Below are positions 1 through 13,100 of a DNA stretch of 64,000 nt, in pieces (the stretch's first letter is position 1; the number at the start of each line of letters is the position of its first letter). The DNA is taken from positions 130,108,375-130,172,374 of the forward strand of contig NC_133121.1 in the NCBI RefSeq assembly GCF_033568475.1, given 5' to 3'. The position numbers were made by a program, and so were the translations under genes. This stretch comes from Henckelia pumila. Lineage: Eukaryota; Streptophyta; Magnoliopsida; Lamiales; Gesneriaceae. The notes under the pieces were generated by a model. The model saw only the letters and a list, made by a program, of their open reading frames with translations. It was not told the origin of the DNA and did no database searches.

Positions 1-14
1 ACTGCTTCCTGAAT

Positions 15-680
15 CTATTTGGGTAACTGTGATATCTCCGGGAAGCTTGGTAACGTTGTATAAACTGAGGCCAAGGCTCCAAATTCATACCAAAGCTTTA
101 CATCCTTAAGATTGACATTGTTTTTTAGCCATACCCTTGGATATATCCCTGCAACATCAACCCTGCAAGTGTTAGGGTTAATTTCACTTCTTGTACTTAA
201 TTTCTCCCACCTCTGTTGATAAACCTGAAATGGAGAAATAATAGCTGGATTAGTATCGATCTTAGATTTGCCCTTGTCAGTGTTGGGCCTAAGATTGATC
301 TCTTCCTCTTTTACCCCAGAGGCGGAGGGTTGATTTGATGAGGAATCCTCATCAATTGTTGCTTTATCTAGATCATCAAAAGCTGATGATAGATTAGTAC
401 TTGTTTCTTGAGTTTTAGCTTCCTCAACATCTTGTTTTCCAACCGGTGGTTGTATTTCTTGTTTTTGTAAAACCAATGGTTTTAGCATATCTTGTTTATG
501 AGAAACCAATGATTTCTCTATGGCCTTCACAATTGGCCTTTGAATAGCAGCCCATTGTTGTGTTTGAGCTTGCATACACTCTGTAATTCGATTAGATACT
601 TTGATCCGATCAGCTTGTTGTAACCTACCGGCCATTTCAGCATTAATGGCTAACTGGTTGAACTCGTTTTGAAGCAACCC
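15..680 (-). pseudogene. Inclusion-body/transactivator-like region of the pararetrovirus
   Basis: This is an open region of about 220 residues lying downstream of RNase H, where cavemo- and solendoviruses carry their last gene, the translational transactivator/inclusion-body protein. It is rich in Q, K and E in the first half, with a low-complexity acidic middle, and ends in a more ordered segment (VWLKNNVNLKDVKLWYEFGA). The assignment rests mostly on position and composition, so the function is an inference. It is part of a fossil element. Confidence 0.45.
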
Positions 681-749
681 AAGGTCACCCTGAGATGCCT
701 CTGCATTTTCATGATGGAATCCACGTCACTGCCTTCCATCTCTTGTTAA

Positions 750-2075
750 GAAATCTGCAAGAATATTTCATGAGATTTAATAATAACAATATCAAAAATA
801 TAATTTTGACATAATGCTTGCCATCTTAATAACCTAGCTTTTTCAGGTTTAGATTCAATCTTATTTTTTAAGAAAGCTTTTACCTGTGTGTTATCAACCT
901 TTAGCGTGAATTTTTTAGCAAGTAAAAATAATGGCCATTTTTCGAAAGCCCTTTTGACTGCATAAAATTCCTTTTCGTTGATATGCCATCTGATGGCCTC
1001 TGATTCTGAAAAAAGATCGCTACAGTATCTGCATGGTATTTCTCCATCTGGAGTTATCTTGGTAAGGACTGCTGCCCACTAATCGTCACTAGCATCCGTA
1101 AATAAAACCAGATCATCTTCATCTTCGGGTATAGCCATTTTTGGGAGATTCTTACATATCTCCTTTAATTGGTTTACCCCTTGAGTATGGTCTTCAATCC
1201 ATATAAACCTAGCATCTTTTTTTAACAAAGGACTGAACACTTTTTTGTACATTGCTAGGTTGTTAATGAACATCCCCGCGAAATTAACTACTCCAAGAAA
1301 ACTCTGGAGTTGTTTTATGTCTTTGAGTTTATCTGGAAAATTCTTTACCTTTTCCACAATATGGGGTTGTAGAATTATTCCAGTTTCATCAATCTCAATA
1401 CCAAGGAATTCAATTTTCCTTGTTGCTATGACTGCTTTCTTTTCAGATAAGACCAGTCCTTCTTGTTTACAAATTTTAGAGAAAATCTCTAAGTGTTTAA
1501 CGTGCTCGTCTATATTTTTTGATGCTATAAGAATATCATCAATATAAACAAACATAAAGTTGAAATAATCTTTAAAAAGGTTATATTTCTTTGAAATATC
1601 TGAGGTGCATTAGCCAATTCCATAGGCATAATTTCCCAAATATAATGTTCTTGTGGAGTAGAGAAGGCTGTGAATTTCTTACTGCCTTCTTCCATTCGAA
1701 TCTGGTAAAATCCAGACTTACAATCAAATTTTGAAAACACTCTAGCATTTCGTACACAGCTAATTAGGTGTTCTCTACTCGGTATGAAGTACCCATCAAA
1801 CTCCAGAATTTTATTAATACCTTGGTAGTTAATAACTAACCTGGGTTTCCCTCTTTTTATTTTACCATGATTTTTGACCAGAAATCCTGGGCTGCTATAT
1901 GGTGAAACTCCTTCTTTGATTAGACCAAGGTCCAAATGTTCCTTGATAATTATTCTCATATCCCTTTGATCTGTTATGTTCATCGGGATAGACTTATATC
2001 TGACGAATTCATACTCTTTGCCTTCCTTTAGAGTAAAACTAGCTTTGAGTTGATTTCTATCCCACCATGCCAAAG
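750..2075 (-). pseudogene. Reverse transcriptase and RNase H region of the pararetrovirus
   Basis: The catalytic motif FVYIDDILIAS of reverse transcriptase is readable near 1520-1555, preceded by palm-domain sequence such as KPRLVINYQGINKI and GFYQIRMEE. The connection domain (QSFLGVVNFAGMFI) and the RNase H start (LVLFTDASDD) follow, with RNase H sequence continuing to about 750. These are typical of caulimovirids rather than Gypsy elements, given the neighbouring movement and coat proteins. The region is broken. Confidence 0.85.
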
Positions 2076-2745
2076 GATGCTTGTTGTAACTTTCTTTGAG
2101 CCTATTTTTGACATCTTCAAGGGATATCTTATTTCTAACTCTATATCTCTGTGATTTAGAGTCACCTTGAGAAGCTCCATATACTCTGTTTGGATTTCTT
2201 GTTCTGTTGTTATTTTCAATATGGTTTCTCCAAACCTTCTTGGATCTTTCATTTTTGGGTGAAAAAGTTGTCCTTTATCACCACGCTGGCTGCGAAATAT
2301 TATCGGAAATTGTCGATAAAAAGCAACTTTGAGTCTTTGAACGATAATTTTATGATCACAAATTGTAGTGAACATAAGTTTTCTTGACTCATTGTCTTGT
2401 GTGTACTTCTTAAACATTTGTAAGAAGTTATTTCCTAATAGGATATCAGCTCCTGTATCATGGAAATAGATTGGTGGTGTCTTTACCTTGTACCAAGGTG
2501 TTTGACCTGCTCCTCCCATGAGGATTTCTGCTTGTTTTATTCCTATGCAAAGAATTAAAATTCTTCTAGAGAAATCCCGTCCAGCAATTTTTGGCAATTC
2601 TTCTTCACATTCTTCAGGGAAGACTCCTCTTTTTGTTGTACAAATTCCTGCTCCCGAGTCAATATAAGCTGCAAAGTATTCAGCCTTATATTGTTCATAC
2701 AACATTCCTATTGGAATGTATATGGAGAAAGGACTTGTTGTCATT
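2030..2745 (-). pseudogene. Aspartic protease region of the pararetrovirus
   Basis: The protease active-site motif is seen as AAYIDSGAGICT followed about 75 residues later by DTGADILLGNNFL. This matches the retropepsin-like protease that caulimovirids carry directly ahead of the reverse transcriptase. The N-terminal residues before the active site (PFSIYIPIGML) also fit this family. It is part of a fossil element. Confidence 0.8.
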
Positions 2746-3400
2746 TTTTAAAGAGATTACTAAATGGCCCTGCCATTTTTAACAGATTGTGTTGTAACTC
2801 AGTAATCCGATTAAGACTTTTTACCTTTAGTTTTTCTAAGGCTTCAGAAGGTAGAGTATGGTTACTTCTTTCTACTTCTTCGATGCATCCTAGTAAATCA
2901 TGTTCATGACTTACTAATTTCAATAGTTGCTTCTTCCTCTGTTTGTAAACAGAGTTTTCGAATCTGTTTAAGGGATTGTCCCTTATCCAATTTTCTTGGT
3001 TTTCCATCTCGTAGGATTTTTATTGAATCCTCCAAGTCTTCTCTTTTGCCATAAACTCTATTCCTTTTTCAAGGCGTTTTCATGGTTTATGGTCCTCCAG
3101 AAATTCTAGGCCAAGAATGAGCTGATCCATCTCTTTTCCTGGAATTCCACAGATTTGAACTTCCAATTCTCCAATATTTATCACTCATTGGTAAGTTCCT
3201 TTTTCTTGTTGTTCCAAATAGTAAATCGAGTTACAAGGGAACTGATTCCGATGACTTGTAATTTCGAATACTATTTTCACTTCTTTCCATCCTTCTGGAG
3301 ATCTAAGTTTTCTTATTATAGAAAACTCCTTTTCTTCTGATGGAATTTCTTGAATAGGAGATTTGTCCCATCTCCTACTTGTCATTCGGTCTCCTTGAAA
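2740..3400 (-). pseudogene. Linker region between movement protein and protease of the pararetrovirus
   Basis: Two short stretches of open sequence lie between the movement-protein and protease regions. One is lysine- and leucine-rich and predicted helical (MENQENWIRDNPLNRF and onward). I recognise no domain in it. Position suggests the variable segment of the polyprotein upstream of the protease. Confidence 0.4.
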
Positions 3401-3429
3401 AGATAACCTTCGAGGTTCTATTTTAAGGT

Positions 3430-4320
3430 CTCTTTATAGAACAGGTCTGTCTTGAATTTGAATGTCTGTTTCCTGAATTAAAGGAAACTCGATTCTTTCC
3501 GGGTATATTGCTTGAGCAACTTTCCCAAATATCTCTCGAATTTCAATGAACTCATTTCTAATAAATAATTCAGAATGGTGAGTATTAAAAAGAACATATG
3601 AAATTTGATATGTAATAGAATATGGCCTATTACCTTCCTTCATTAGTCTTTTTTCCTTGAAGTTTTGATGCAACGTCAAGGCTCGACTAAAATCTCTATC
3701 AGCTAAATTGTAGGCTATTCTTGGATAAATAACTCCCACAATTTTTCCTGCGCAAAAATTTCTCGAGATAGTTCCTAGAACCGCATCTTGTATATTCCCC
3801 ATTCTTTTATCGCATACTACGATATCTATGGGTGAATCTATTCCTTCTTTAAAAGTAGCTTTGATCATAATCTGGATTGCTCCAATATGAATCCAAGACA
3901 TTGTCTTTGCTACTTCTGCTTTTAATTTCTATAATTCCTCTCGAATTTCTTCAAAGGGAATCAACTGCATCTCAATTTGATTACTGGTTAAGTCCATAGG
4001 AATCTCCATTTCCCTTCTGGATACATTATAAATCAAATTATGTCTTCTTTGTCTTAGCCCTAGGTTTCCTAAAACTCTTTCAACTTGTCCTGCCGAAAAT
4101 CCTTGGTACTTCTGTAGTGTTGAATTTTCTCTCATAATCCTTTGAACCATATTATGAGATATCGTGGTTTGACTAAAGAACCCAGCCAAACTTTCATGTG
4201 TTTCATGTCGAAACACCTCATCTTTACTCTGATTCTGATTTTGATTCATCCTCAGAAACTTCTTGACTAAATAATATCTCTTCTTCGTATATGCTTTCAT
4301 CTGAGGGGATATCCTCAAAT
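3430..4320 (-). pseudogene. Movement protein region of the pararetrovirus
   Basis: Sequence of the 30K-superfamily caulimovirid movement protein is readable, including SWIHIGAIQIMIKATFKEG, SPIDIVVCDKRM, GVIYPRIAYNLADRDFS and SYVLFNTHH. These lie in the order expected for the family core. The upstream part (about 3930-4320) carries an N-terminal extension. The movement protein normally forms tubules through plasmodesmata; here the gene is part of a broken element. Confidence 0.8.
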
Positions 4321-4389
4321 TGATATACTTGGACTAGATATTGAAAGAAAACCGCATCATCCATATCTGGTGTTGCTTCAAAGAGTTTG

Positions 4390-5625
4390 ACTCATTTTTT
4401 CTCGTTTTCTGGACAATTTGTAGATATATGTCCTTTTGCTCCACATGTCCAGCAGTTGCAATCCTTGAAACTTTCACTTGCCATTGTATGAGTTCTTCTG
4501 AAAGTTCTTCTTGATGGTGTTCTTCCCCTGCTTTGTGATGAGCCTGTTGTTGGGGACGTTCTTGTAGGTCCACTTCTTCTACCTGATCTATAGGATCTAG
4601 CTTTTTGTTTGGACCAAAATGTTCTTGGTTTCCAAGAACTCTTCATTTTTTTATTATAGGGATTATTTCTGAATTTCTTCCTTTTAAATCCCTGTGTTCT
4701 GTTTCCAATGATCGTTGGAAGATCATTTTCTCTACAACACAAAGGTGTACGCTTATCTATACCCCTTATTTTCTTGTAGTTCCTTTGTAATGCTGCCATA
4801 TGACACCATTCTGCCAATTTTCCTTTCAAAAAGGACGCGCGTCTTGCCAATGTATCAAGATTACCTGGAACGTATTCTTTAATCAGCATTTCTCTCCAGG
4901 GACTTGGCATTTTTGCAAAAAATAGCTGAATAGCCACATTTTCCTCGACTCCCGAATTCCATCTGTATTTAGTGAATAACATAATGTATTCATCAACTAA
5001 ACAGATATCATGTAACTCGAGGCTATACAGAGCTTGAGTATATCTTCTCTTTTTCTCTGTATCTTGATTATTGAAATAGTCTACCCCTATGAATTATGCT
5101 TTAAATAGGGTGGCCATTTTTTCTCCAATCTCGCTGAGGGATTCTCCTGCTAAGATTGATTCCTTCGTATCTGGCATAGTCATCTCCCATGCGATCTTGA
5201 CAGATCCCATTAGACTCATTTCTAGAATTTTAATGAATCCTTTTTTATTGAGATCTAATGTCCCTGCTGCAATTCTCATAGCTGACGTCCAATCATCTAT
5301 AAGATCTTCTCTGTTTTTGAAGTCCAAAACATCAAGGTTTAACATAACCCCATAAGGATATATCGGGTCTAAAATAGTTTTTTCATAAGGAGTTTGATGT
5401 AGTGATATTTTACTCCTTCTTGATCTGGTTCCTACTGGATGTGAATTTTCTCCCACATGGAACTCACTATGTGGTTCTTTTGTTTTTACCACATATCTTG
5501 GGGGATTTTCCATGGGTTGTTCACCCTCAGGGAAATTTATTTTTAGATCTACAACTTTGAGATTCGCAAAAGAATCCGTAAGATCTTGTAGATCCTCGAG
5601 ATTTAATCTTTCTAAAGTAGTCATC
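4390..5625 (-). pseudogene. Coat protein region with CCHC zinc knuckle of the pararetrovirus
   Basis: The C-terminal part has a CCHC zinc knuckle (CWTCGAKGHISTNC) preceded by a very basic arginine- and serine-rich stretch, the hallmark of caulimovirid coat proteins. The upstream part holds capsid-core-like sequence (MPSPWREMLIKEYVPG; DWTSAMRIAAGTLDLN). It is part of a fossil element. Confidence 0.75.
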
Positions 5626-5995
5626 AGATAGCGTTTTTCTCTGATACTGCTTTTATAAGATTAATCATCATTTCATCATTAGTTAAAGATTTTTGAACCA
5701 TTTTGGTTTTACCTTTCTGATGTAACAAAGGTTCGGTACCAAACGAGAGTGGTAACATTCCTCCTGTATTTCCCTTTCTAGAACCAGAAGTATGTTCTAG
5801 GTTTAGGATTTTATTTTGAAGATCCTTTAGAGTTCCAAGAATTTCTTCTTGTTTCTTAAGGATTTCTTCAATTTGCCGAGGTATTTCATACAACTGATTG
5901 CTATAATATTGTACCGTCTTTTGAATTTCTCTAAGATCTCCGGAGAGTTTAGAGGAATCTGGGGTAATCTCTAAAAATTTAGAGTTAGAAATCAT
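5625..5995 (-). pseudogene. Coiled-coil small protein of the pararetrovirus (virion-associated-like)
   Basis: This region codes for about 123 residues and is the first coding region after the primer-binding site. Its centre has heptad-like spacing of I and L (QIEEILKKQEEILGTLKDLQ), predicting a coiled coil as in caulimovirid virion-associated proteins. It abuts the next coding region, a tight packing common in these genomes. The function is inferred from position and coiled coil only. Confidence 0.5.
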
Positions 5996-6205
5996 TTTTC
6001 TTTATCTCTTCAAATTTGAGAGCATTAGTCGCAACCTGTTGTAAGTAATCTATTGTGAATAGATTAACTTGTTTATAGGATTTCGTATGAATAAAATCCT
6101 CTTGATTCAAACCTTCGTTTGAAGTCATCTTTTTGTAAAATCTTCTCCTCAACAAAGAAAAACATGAATTAACGAATAATATTATGTCTGAATAATTAAC
6201 CTAAA

Positions 6206-6217
6206 GCTCTGATACCA
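6206..6217 (-). other. Primer-binding site of the pararetrovirus (initiator tRNA-Met)
   Basis: The minus strand reads TGGTATCAGAGC, the 12-base complement of the 3' end of plant initiator tRNA-Met used by caulimovirids to prime minus-strand DNA. It lies about 210 bases upstream of the first coding region. Confidence 0.8.
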
Positions 6218-6939
6218 TTTTTCCGCATAATTCTTTATACTGCAAATGAACACAAAATCTCCAGATTCAAGCATAAAACATTTACAAGTTAAGCATAGAA
6301 CCTATAGATTTCAAGCATAGATTAGCAAAAATCCAGCACAAGAATTAAATATTAAAATATTCAAGTTTGGTGGTCCTAGAAAGTTATAGTAAAAAATCTT
6401 TTGCCTAGGGAGTTCTAATAAAATTAGGAAGGGTATTAGGGATTTTAGGACAATTCACTCTTAAAATAAACTGTCATCATATTAGGTGGACCAAAATCAA
6501 AAAAAATTTAACATATAAAAACAAAATGTTGCAATTTTCCCTACTAAACCAGCAAACCGGTTCCTATTCTTGTTTATTCCTTTTTTCATTCTCTTCTTGT
6601 TAATTTGTTATCAATTTTATTTAATTTGCATTTTCTTATTAACAAATAGATACTCACTTATTCAATTATTTTATTACAAAAAATTGATCTTGGTCAAATA
6701 ATTTTTTGCTTCATCTCGCGCGCTTTTTTGCCCTTCCGATCATTTTTACTTGCAAAAAATAAACATCGTGTGGATTATTTATTATTATACTAAAATTGAG
6801 ATATAATAGAGATAAAGTCATGAAATTCATTAATTTAATCAGTACTTAATCTCACTCCTATAGTCCTACATCATCTAAATTACAAAATTATCCTTAACCC
6901 ACAGGCTAATATAAAAACTGATGATGTTAAATACAAGAA

Positions 6940-6975
<36 letters not shown>

Positions 6976-7119
6976 CAACACTAATATATATCATTATGTA
7001 AAAAATATAAAATATGATAAATAAACCCGTTGACCAGACACTTTGAATGTTGAATTAGTTTCAAGTTCCACTTTCCTCAGTTCCTGGTTTAGTTGCAGCA
7101 ATTTTGGATTTCATCATCT
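6218..7119. other. Intergenic region and GSTZ1 promoter side
   Basis: This AT-rich sequence lies between the viral fossil and GSTZ1. The first 300 bases could still be viral leader, since no boundary is visible. An ATA microsatellite lies at 6941-6974. The last 100 bases must hold the GSTZ1 5' UTR and core promoter, but I see no convincing TATA box. Confidence 0.5.
6941..6974. repeat. (ATA)n microsatellite
   Basis: About eleven uninterrupted ATA/AAT units lie 150 bases upstream of the GSTZ1 start codon. Confidence 0.95.
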
Positions 7120-10100
7120 ATGGACTCCAGAGCCCAGGTGCCTCTCTTATCTCTCTCTCACGCAAACTTGATAATTTTCCAGAATAATTGCTAAATGAAT
7201 ACGATTGCAGAAGTATGGCCCGCTTGATTCTTCATCGTCTCCGGAACTTGTGCTGTACTCTTACTGGCAGAGCTCATGTTCTTGGCGGGTTCGCTTTGCT
7301 TTGAATCTCAAAGGTTTTTCCATCTTCGTTGCTGCAATTTTCTTGAAAATACTATCTTTTGATGTTGGGGTACTGTTTATTTATTTGTGGGTTTGTTTCT
7401 ATTTGTTTGTTTATTTTTTTTCCCCTGGAGCATTGGATTCATTTTGCCTTTTGGGTGCTTAGGACTTTCTTACCAGTACAGAGCAGTGAATCTTGCCAAA
7501 GGGGAGCAGTTCAGTCCAGGTAGTGCGTTTTCCGAATTGATTTAATATGCATGCTAGCTACTTGTCTGAATTCTTGATGCCTTTGTCATTACAACAATCA
7601 TATTCATATATCGAAAACTTTGAAAGTTTTCCATTAGAAAAGAGAATTATTTAATAAGTTCAAATAATGACTCGTACAAAGAATTTCGTTCAAACTTCAT
7701 CTAGATAACTGAAAGAAGTAAGGCTATTTTGATTGAAGACACATCTTAGAGTCCAAAGAAAATCTCTAACATGTCTGTGTATGCATATATTTGTATCATC
7801 AATGCGAGCAGTGTTTGTTTGGCACATATGATACTTATTAATAATGCATATTATCACCCGAAGTTTGATATGGAATTTACTTTGGCTCAAACTGATGCAT
7901 CATTAACTCATGGAAGATATGAGCTTGAACTGCTGATGTGAAATAAAAATTAATGGTAATTGAGACCAGAGTATCGATCAATCAAATGAATCAGATGCAC
8001 TTATCAAAAAGAGGCTAACCGTTTCCAGCTTTGGGTTTTGACTTTACAGATTTTGAGAAATTAAATCCGCTTCACTACGTCCCGGTTTTGATTGATGGTG
8101 ATGTTGTTGTTTCTGACTCATATGCAGTCATACTGGTTAGTTGTTCTATTCGAAACTTACACGGACGCAATTCAACTCTGTTTTGTTTCTGAAACTAAAA
8201 TTTTTAATCAGTTGTCAATCGAGGCATACGTTCTTTTCTTTTTCTATCTTCTATTTTCTGCCAGTATTTGGAAGAGAAGTATCCTAACATTCCACTTTTG
8301 CCAGTTGATCCTCAACTAAGAGCGATTAATCTTCAGGTCAGGCTCAAACTGCTTTTTTCTTTCATACAACTACGTTGAACGATCATGTCATTGAAGCTAT
8401 TCAACACTTGAATGTACTTTTATCCGTTGAATTAAACACGCCTTTAAGCTTCATTTTACTTTAAGTTTGGACCCCAATATTTGAAAATAAGGCCATCAAA
8501 GACAATGTCTTCTTGGTTTCTAAAAAATAGCTGTAGAAAATTGTTAGGAATCAATCCGAAATTTGGTATTCCGAGAATTCACCTCGCAAGCAAACAAGAA
8601 CAATAATCCCAAAAACACCAATAAAACCAACGCACACAGATCAAACTCAAACACTCACGCGAAAGCAATAAACAACGCAAGTATTTACGTGATTCGGCAA
8701 TGAATTTGCCTACGTCCACGGAAGAGCAACACAACCACTTTATTAATCACCAACAGAACAATGCAAGCTCAAGAACAGAGCTTATTACACAGATAGACCA
8801 GAAAACTCTTAATGCTAGATACAGACACGATTCAAGCTATTGATACTTGAATCTTTCCGTCACAATCTCCGCCCAAGTTTTTTCCTCCGAAATCTCTCCT
8901 TCTTATCTCTCAATATATTCTGAAGAATTTGATTTTCTGTTATGTTCGTTGCGGCCATCTTCCATCTGCTTATATAGAGAATTACACTGACTTTAATCTT
9001 GGGCTTTAGGTCAACAGTAACTTACGGCCTGAAAGGGCCCGTGTCCTGATTTAATATTTAATGATCAAACAACCAAGATTAATTAATGTAAACAGCGAAA
9101 ACGAGTTAAAAATTTGCGTTTGGGCCTACAGAAATTTCGGCATGACCTATTCGTAAATAGGACATCCCAAAAACCTGTACAACACAACCAGCAATATATA
9201 CTCGAAAATAGAGTCACAACTCCAATTTACAAACCTATAGGCCCACTGGCCAGGACTAAACACATGCAGAGCCGGCAAGGCTCGATCACACAAATAACAA
9301 TTCAAAACAAGGTCCAAAACTATTTATACAGATACACAGGGCATCACCCCGGCAAATATAAAACTCGCTAAACTGATATATATACATATATCTGGGAACT
9401 CGACTCCACGCTCGCCTCACTGGGTACCACTAGATGACGCTCCACCAGATGCGTCAAATCCCCCTGGATAACCTGCTATAGAATCACAAACAACCACAGC
9501 ATAAAAAGAAAACAGGGGTCGGACCCCAGTACGACGAACTATAAAAATTACGACAAATATAACTGACATGAATAAAATCAAGTACAATGCAATGAAATGC
9601 AATGTAATACGTGACAGGTATCAATGAAATAAGGGATACCAAAAGGAGTCCAAATAATCGTATCACAATAAACTCAGTGGCCACCCGTGCCAGGAACGCA
9701 GCAGACCTCGAATCATCACTGCTAATCCATACACGTAGCATCGGAGGGTGACAGGAGCGACCCGTCCAACCTCATGCTGTCATCAGGAGTGTCGTACGTA
9801 GCATCAGAGGGCGACAGGAGCTACCTGTCCGTGCCTCATGCTATCTCAGGAGTGCACTAAAACAATGTCACTCGCTCCATGATGACTCAATACATCTCAA
9901 AAGATCAATATCAATAGTAATCAAAGGAGTCAAGGCTCAACGTGCTATGTAAACTTGTAAATGAGTGAATGCAATCATATAATCCACGTAAGCACATAAA
10001 ACACGTTACCACTCATTACAAAATACTTAATATCATTACATGCCATTATAGGCGTCGTAATATAAACAGCTCATACGTACCTCAACCAACACTTAATTAT

Positions 10101-13100
10101 CACAGAAATATCTCAAGTAATATTCGAATACTCCAATCCTGTGAAAAACCATGTATCTCATATTAATTCCTATTCATGACCAACTATCGAATAAACGACT
10201 TTAAAATGTCGAAATATCCAAAGTAGAACAATCTGAATTTTTCGAAAATTCCTACAAATTTCGAAAATTCACATTTATATTTTCTAGAGCATCTAAACAC
10301 TCAAGTCATGAATACTCAACAATAAAATTCAAAAATCCCCAATATTCAAAATCTGGAAATTCGAAATTAATCCCAAATAAATTTTGAAAAATAGTCAATA
10401 CCTTCAATCGACTTCGATATAATCCCTACAACCAATATTAAATCAAATATCAATTATTGGAAGTCAATCGAATCGAAATACCCAAAATTCGAAACCCTAA
10501 ATTCGAAATATACCTCAAGACTTCGAATTAAAGGTCTAAACAACCGGAAAAACACTCCTCCTAGCTCAGGCGGCGATCGGACGGCGGCTAGGGGCGGCAA
10601 AGACGGCGGCTGGTCGGAGTCGGGTTTCGACCAACGCGAGGAAATCTTACAATATTGGTATCAAAAGAAAGCTTACGTCGCGAGAATTCCGGAACTATAT
10701 TTATTTTCGAAAATCGATTACCGACGGAAAAGATACGGAGATTTGAAGCAATAGGAAAATTTAAAGAAAAGAAAACAAAAAAAAAATGAAGAAGAAGACG
10801 ACACAGGCGGCTGGAGAATCTGGAGGAGAGAGAATCGTGGATATCTAGAATATAAGTATATCCATTTATTTAGATATATATTGGTTTAATGCGTGTCTTA
10901 TTTTATGCATTCGGGGTTAAAACTTGATCCGGTTTGAGTTATTTCAACTTCTGTGTGATTTATAAATCAAATATGCAATTTAATATCGTCTATAAACCGA
11001 TATTTATAAATACATATTTTTAACACACAAATTAATTAATAGAGTAAAATCGGGTCCTTACATTTCTCCCCCTCTAAAAAGAAGATTTCGTCCTCGAAAT
11101 TAAACACACATCAAACTTATATACAAAGTGGTTAAACATCTACCACTGATAGTACATAGGAAAATTAGAGTACATGGCATAATTCATGACATTGTCAAAC
11201 AAATGAGGCCATTCTTGACGCATTCGAGACTCCAATTTCCATGTAGCTTCTTCTCTCCCATGTCTACTCCATTCCACCATAACCAAAGGAATCGTCTTGT
11301 TCCTCAGTTGCTTTTCTTTACGATCAAGAATCTGCACTGGATATTCAACATAGCTAAGGGAACTATCCAACTCCACATCATCAGCCCTCAAGATATGAGA
11401 AGGATCTGGTTCATACTTCCGTAGCATAGATACGTGAAATACATCATGTATCGCAGACAAACTCTGCGGCAAGTTCAAACGATACGCTAAAATACCAATT
11501 TTCTCAACAATCTCGTATGGACCGATATAACGAGGAGCTAATTTCCCTTTACGCCCAAATCTCATAGTACCACGAAATGGTGATACTTTTAAGAAAACAA
11601 AATCGCCAACCTGAAATTCTAAAGGTCTACGTCTGTTATTAGCATAGCTGGCTTGACGATCCTGGGCTGCTTTCATTCTTTTCCTGATCAGGTCAACTTT
11701 TTCTTTCATCTCTTGAATAAACTCTGGTCCTGACAACTGTCGTTCTCCTACTTCTTCCCAACAGATCGGAGATCTACATTTTCTGCCATACAAGGCTTCA
11801 AATGATGTCATCCCGATAGATACTTGATAACTATTATTGTAAGAGAATTCCACCAGAGCTAAAGATTCTTGCCAACCACCACTAAAATCCATCACAACAG
11901 CTCGTAATAAATCTTCAAGTGTCTGAATAGTCCTTTCAGATTGACCATCTGTCTGTGGATGATAGGCAGTACTCATGGCCAATTTAGAACCCAAAGCTGA
12001 TTGCAAACTAGACCAAAACTTAGAAGTAAATCTGGGATCACGGTCTGATACTATAGTAACTGGCACACCATGCAATCGCACTATCTGATCAATGTACATT
12101 TTTGCCATTTTCGTATATGTCCACGTACGATCATATGGAATAAAATGGGCAGATTTAGACAATCTATCCACAATAACCCAAATGGCATCACAACCACGAT
12201 TAGATCGAGGTAGGTGTGTCACGAAATCCATAGTAATGTGTTCTCAATTCCACTGTGGTACTTCAAGACTAAGTAACATACCACCTGGTCTCATTCTTTC
12301 AGCCTTAACTTGTTGACACGTCAAACACTTAGCTACAAAATCATAAATATCATTCTTCATACCTTCCCACCAGTAATGGGCTTTCAAGATATGATACATC
12401 TTTCTAATTCCAGGATGTACACTATGTCGACTACAATGAGCTTCTCGTAGTATATCGTCTTTCAAATCTATCAAATTCGGAACCACAAGTCTACCATTAT
12501 AACGCAAACATCCATCAGAAGCAACAAGAAATTTCCCTGACTGACCAGCTGGAGTTAATTCTTTCAAATGATGAATATATGGATCAGTCTTTTGTGCTGC
12601 TTTGATTTTTGAAATTATTCGTGGTTCAACTTGTATAGATGAAACTATGAAATGATTACCTTTAGTTCGATAAGTCCATCCTGAAGTTCTCAAATGCTCA
12701 TGAACTTTAGAAATAGTTAACGATGCCAACATCTTAGTATGAACTTTTCTGTTCAAAGCATCTGCAACTTGATTCACGTTTCCTGGCTGGTATTGAATAT
12801 CACAGTCAAAATCCTTAAGTAATTCCAACCATCGACGTTGTCTCATATTCAAATCAGACTGTGTGAATAAATATTTCAGACTCTTATGATCGGAATAAAT
12901 CACAAACTGCTCACCGTACAGATAATGACGCCATATTTTCAATGCATGCACAATGGCAGCCAATTCTAAATCATGAACTGGATAACGAGTCTCATGCCGT
13001 TTCAATTGACGAGATGCATACGCAATCACGCGTCCATTTTGCATCAAAACACAACCCAGTCCATTCAAAGAAGCATCTGTACAGACAACAAATCCACCTG

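Larger units (their letters stand above)
1..6217 (-). mobile_element. Endogenous pararetrovirus (Caulimoviridae), partial, decayed
   Basis: Read on the minus strand from a tRNA-Met-type primer-binding site at 6206-6217, the parts run in order: coiled-coil protein, coat-protein region with a zinc knuckle, movement protein, aspartic protease, reverse transcriptase with RNase H, then an inclusion-body/transactivator-like protein. Coat protein ahead of movement protein is the order I know from cavemoviruses and solendoviruses; badnaviruses have movement protein first. The element runs off the left edge and its upstream limit beyond 6217 is unclear. It is broken in several places (at least five) and is a fossil. 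No age can be given because it has no terminal repeats to compare. Confidence 0.88.

Noticed and set aside
9114-10166. Open frames in the Gypsy LTR, repeated at 21332-22360
   Set aside because: They are parts of the LTR present in both copies, with no known domain.
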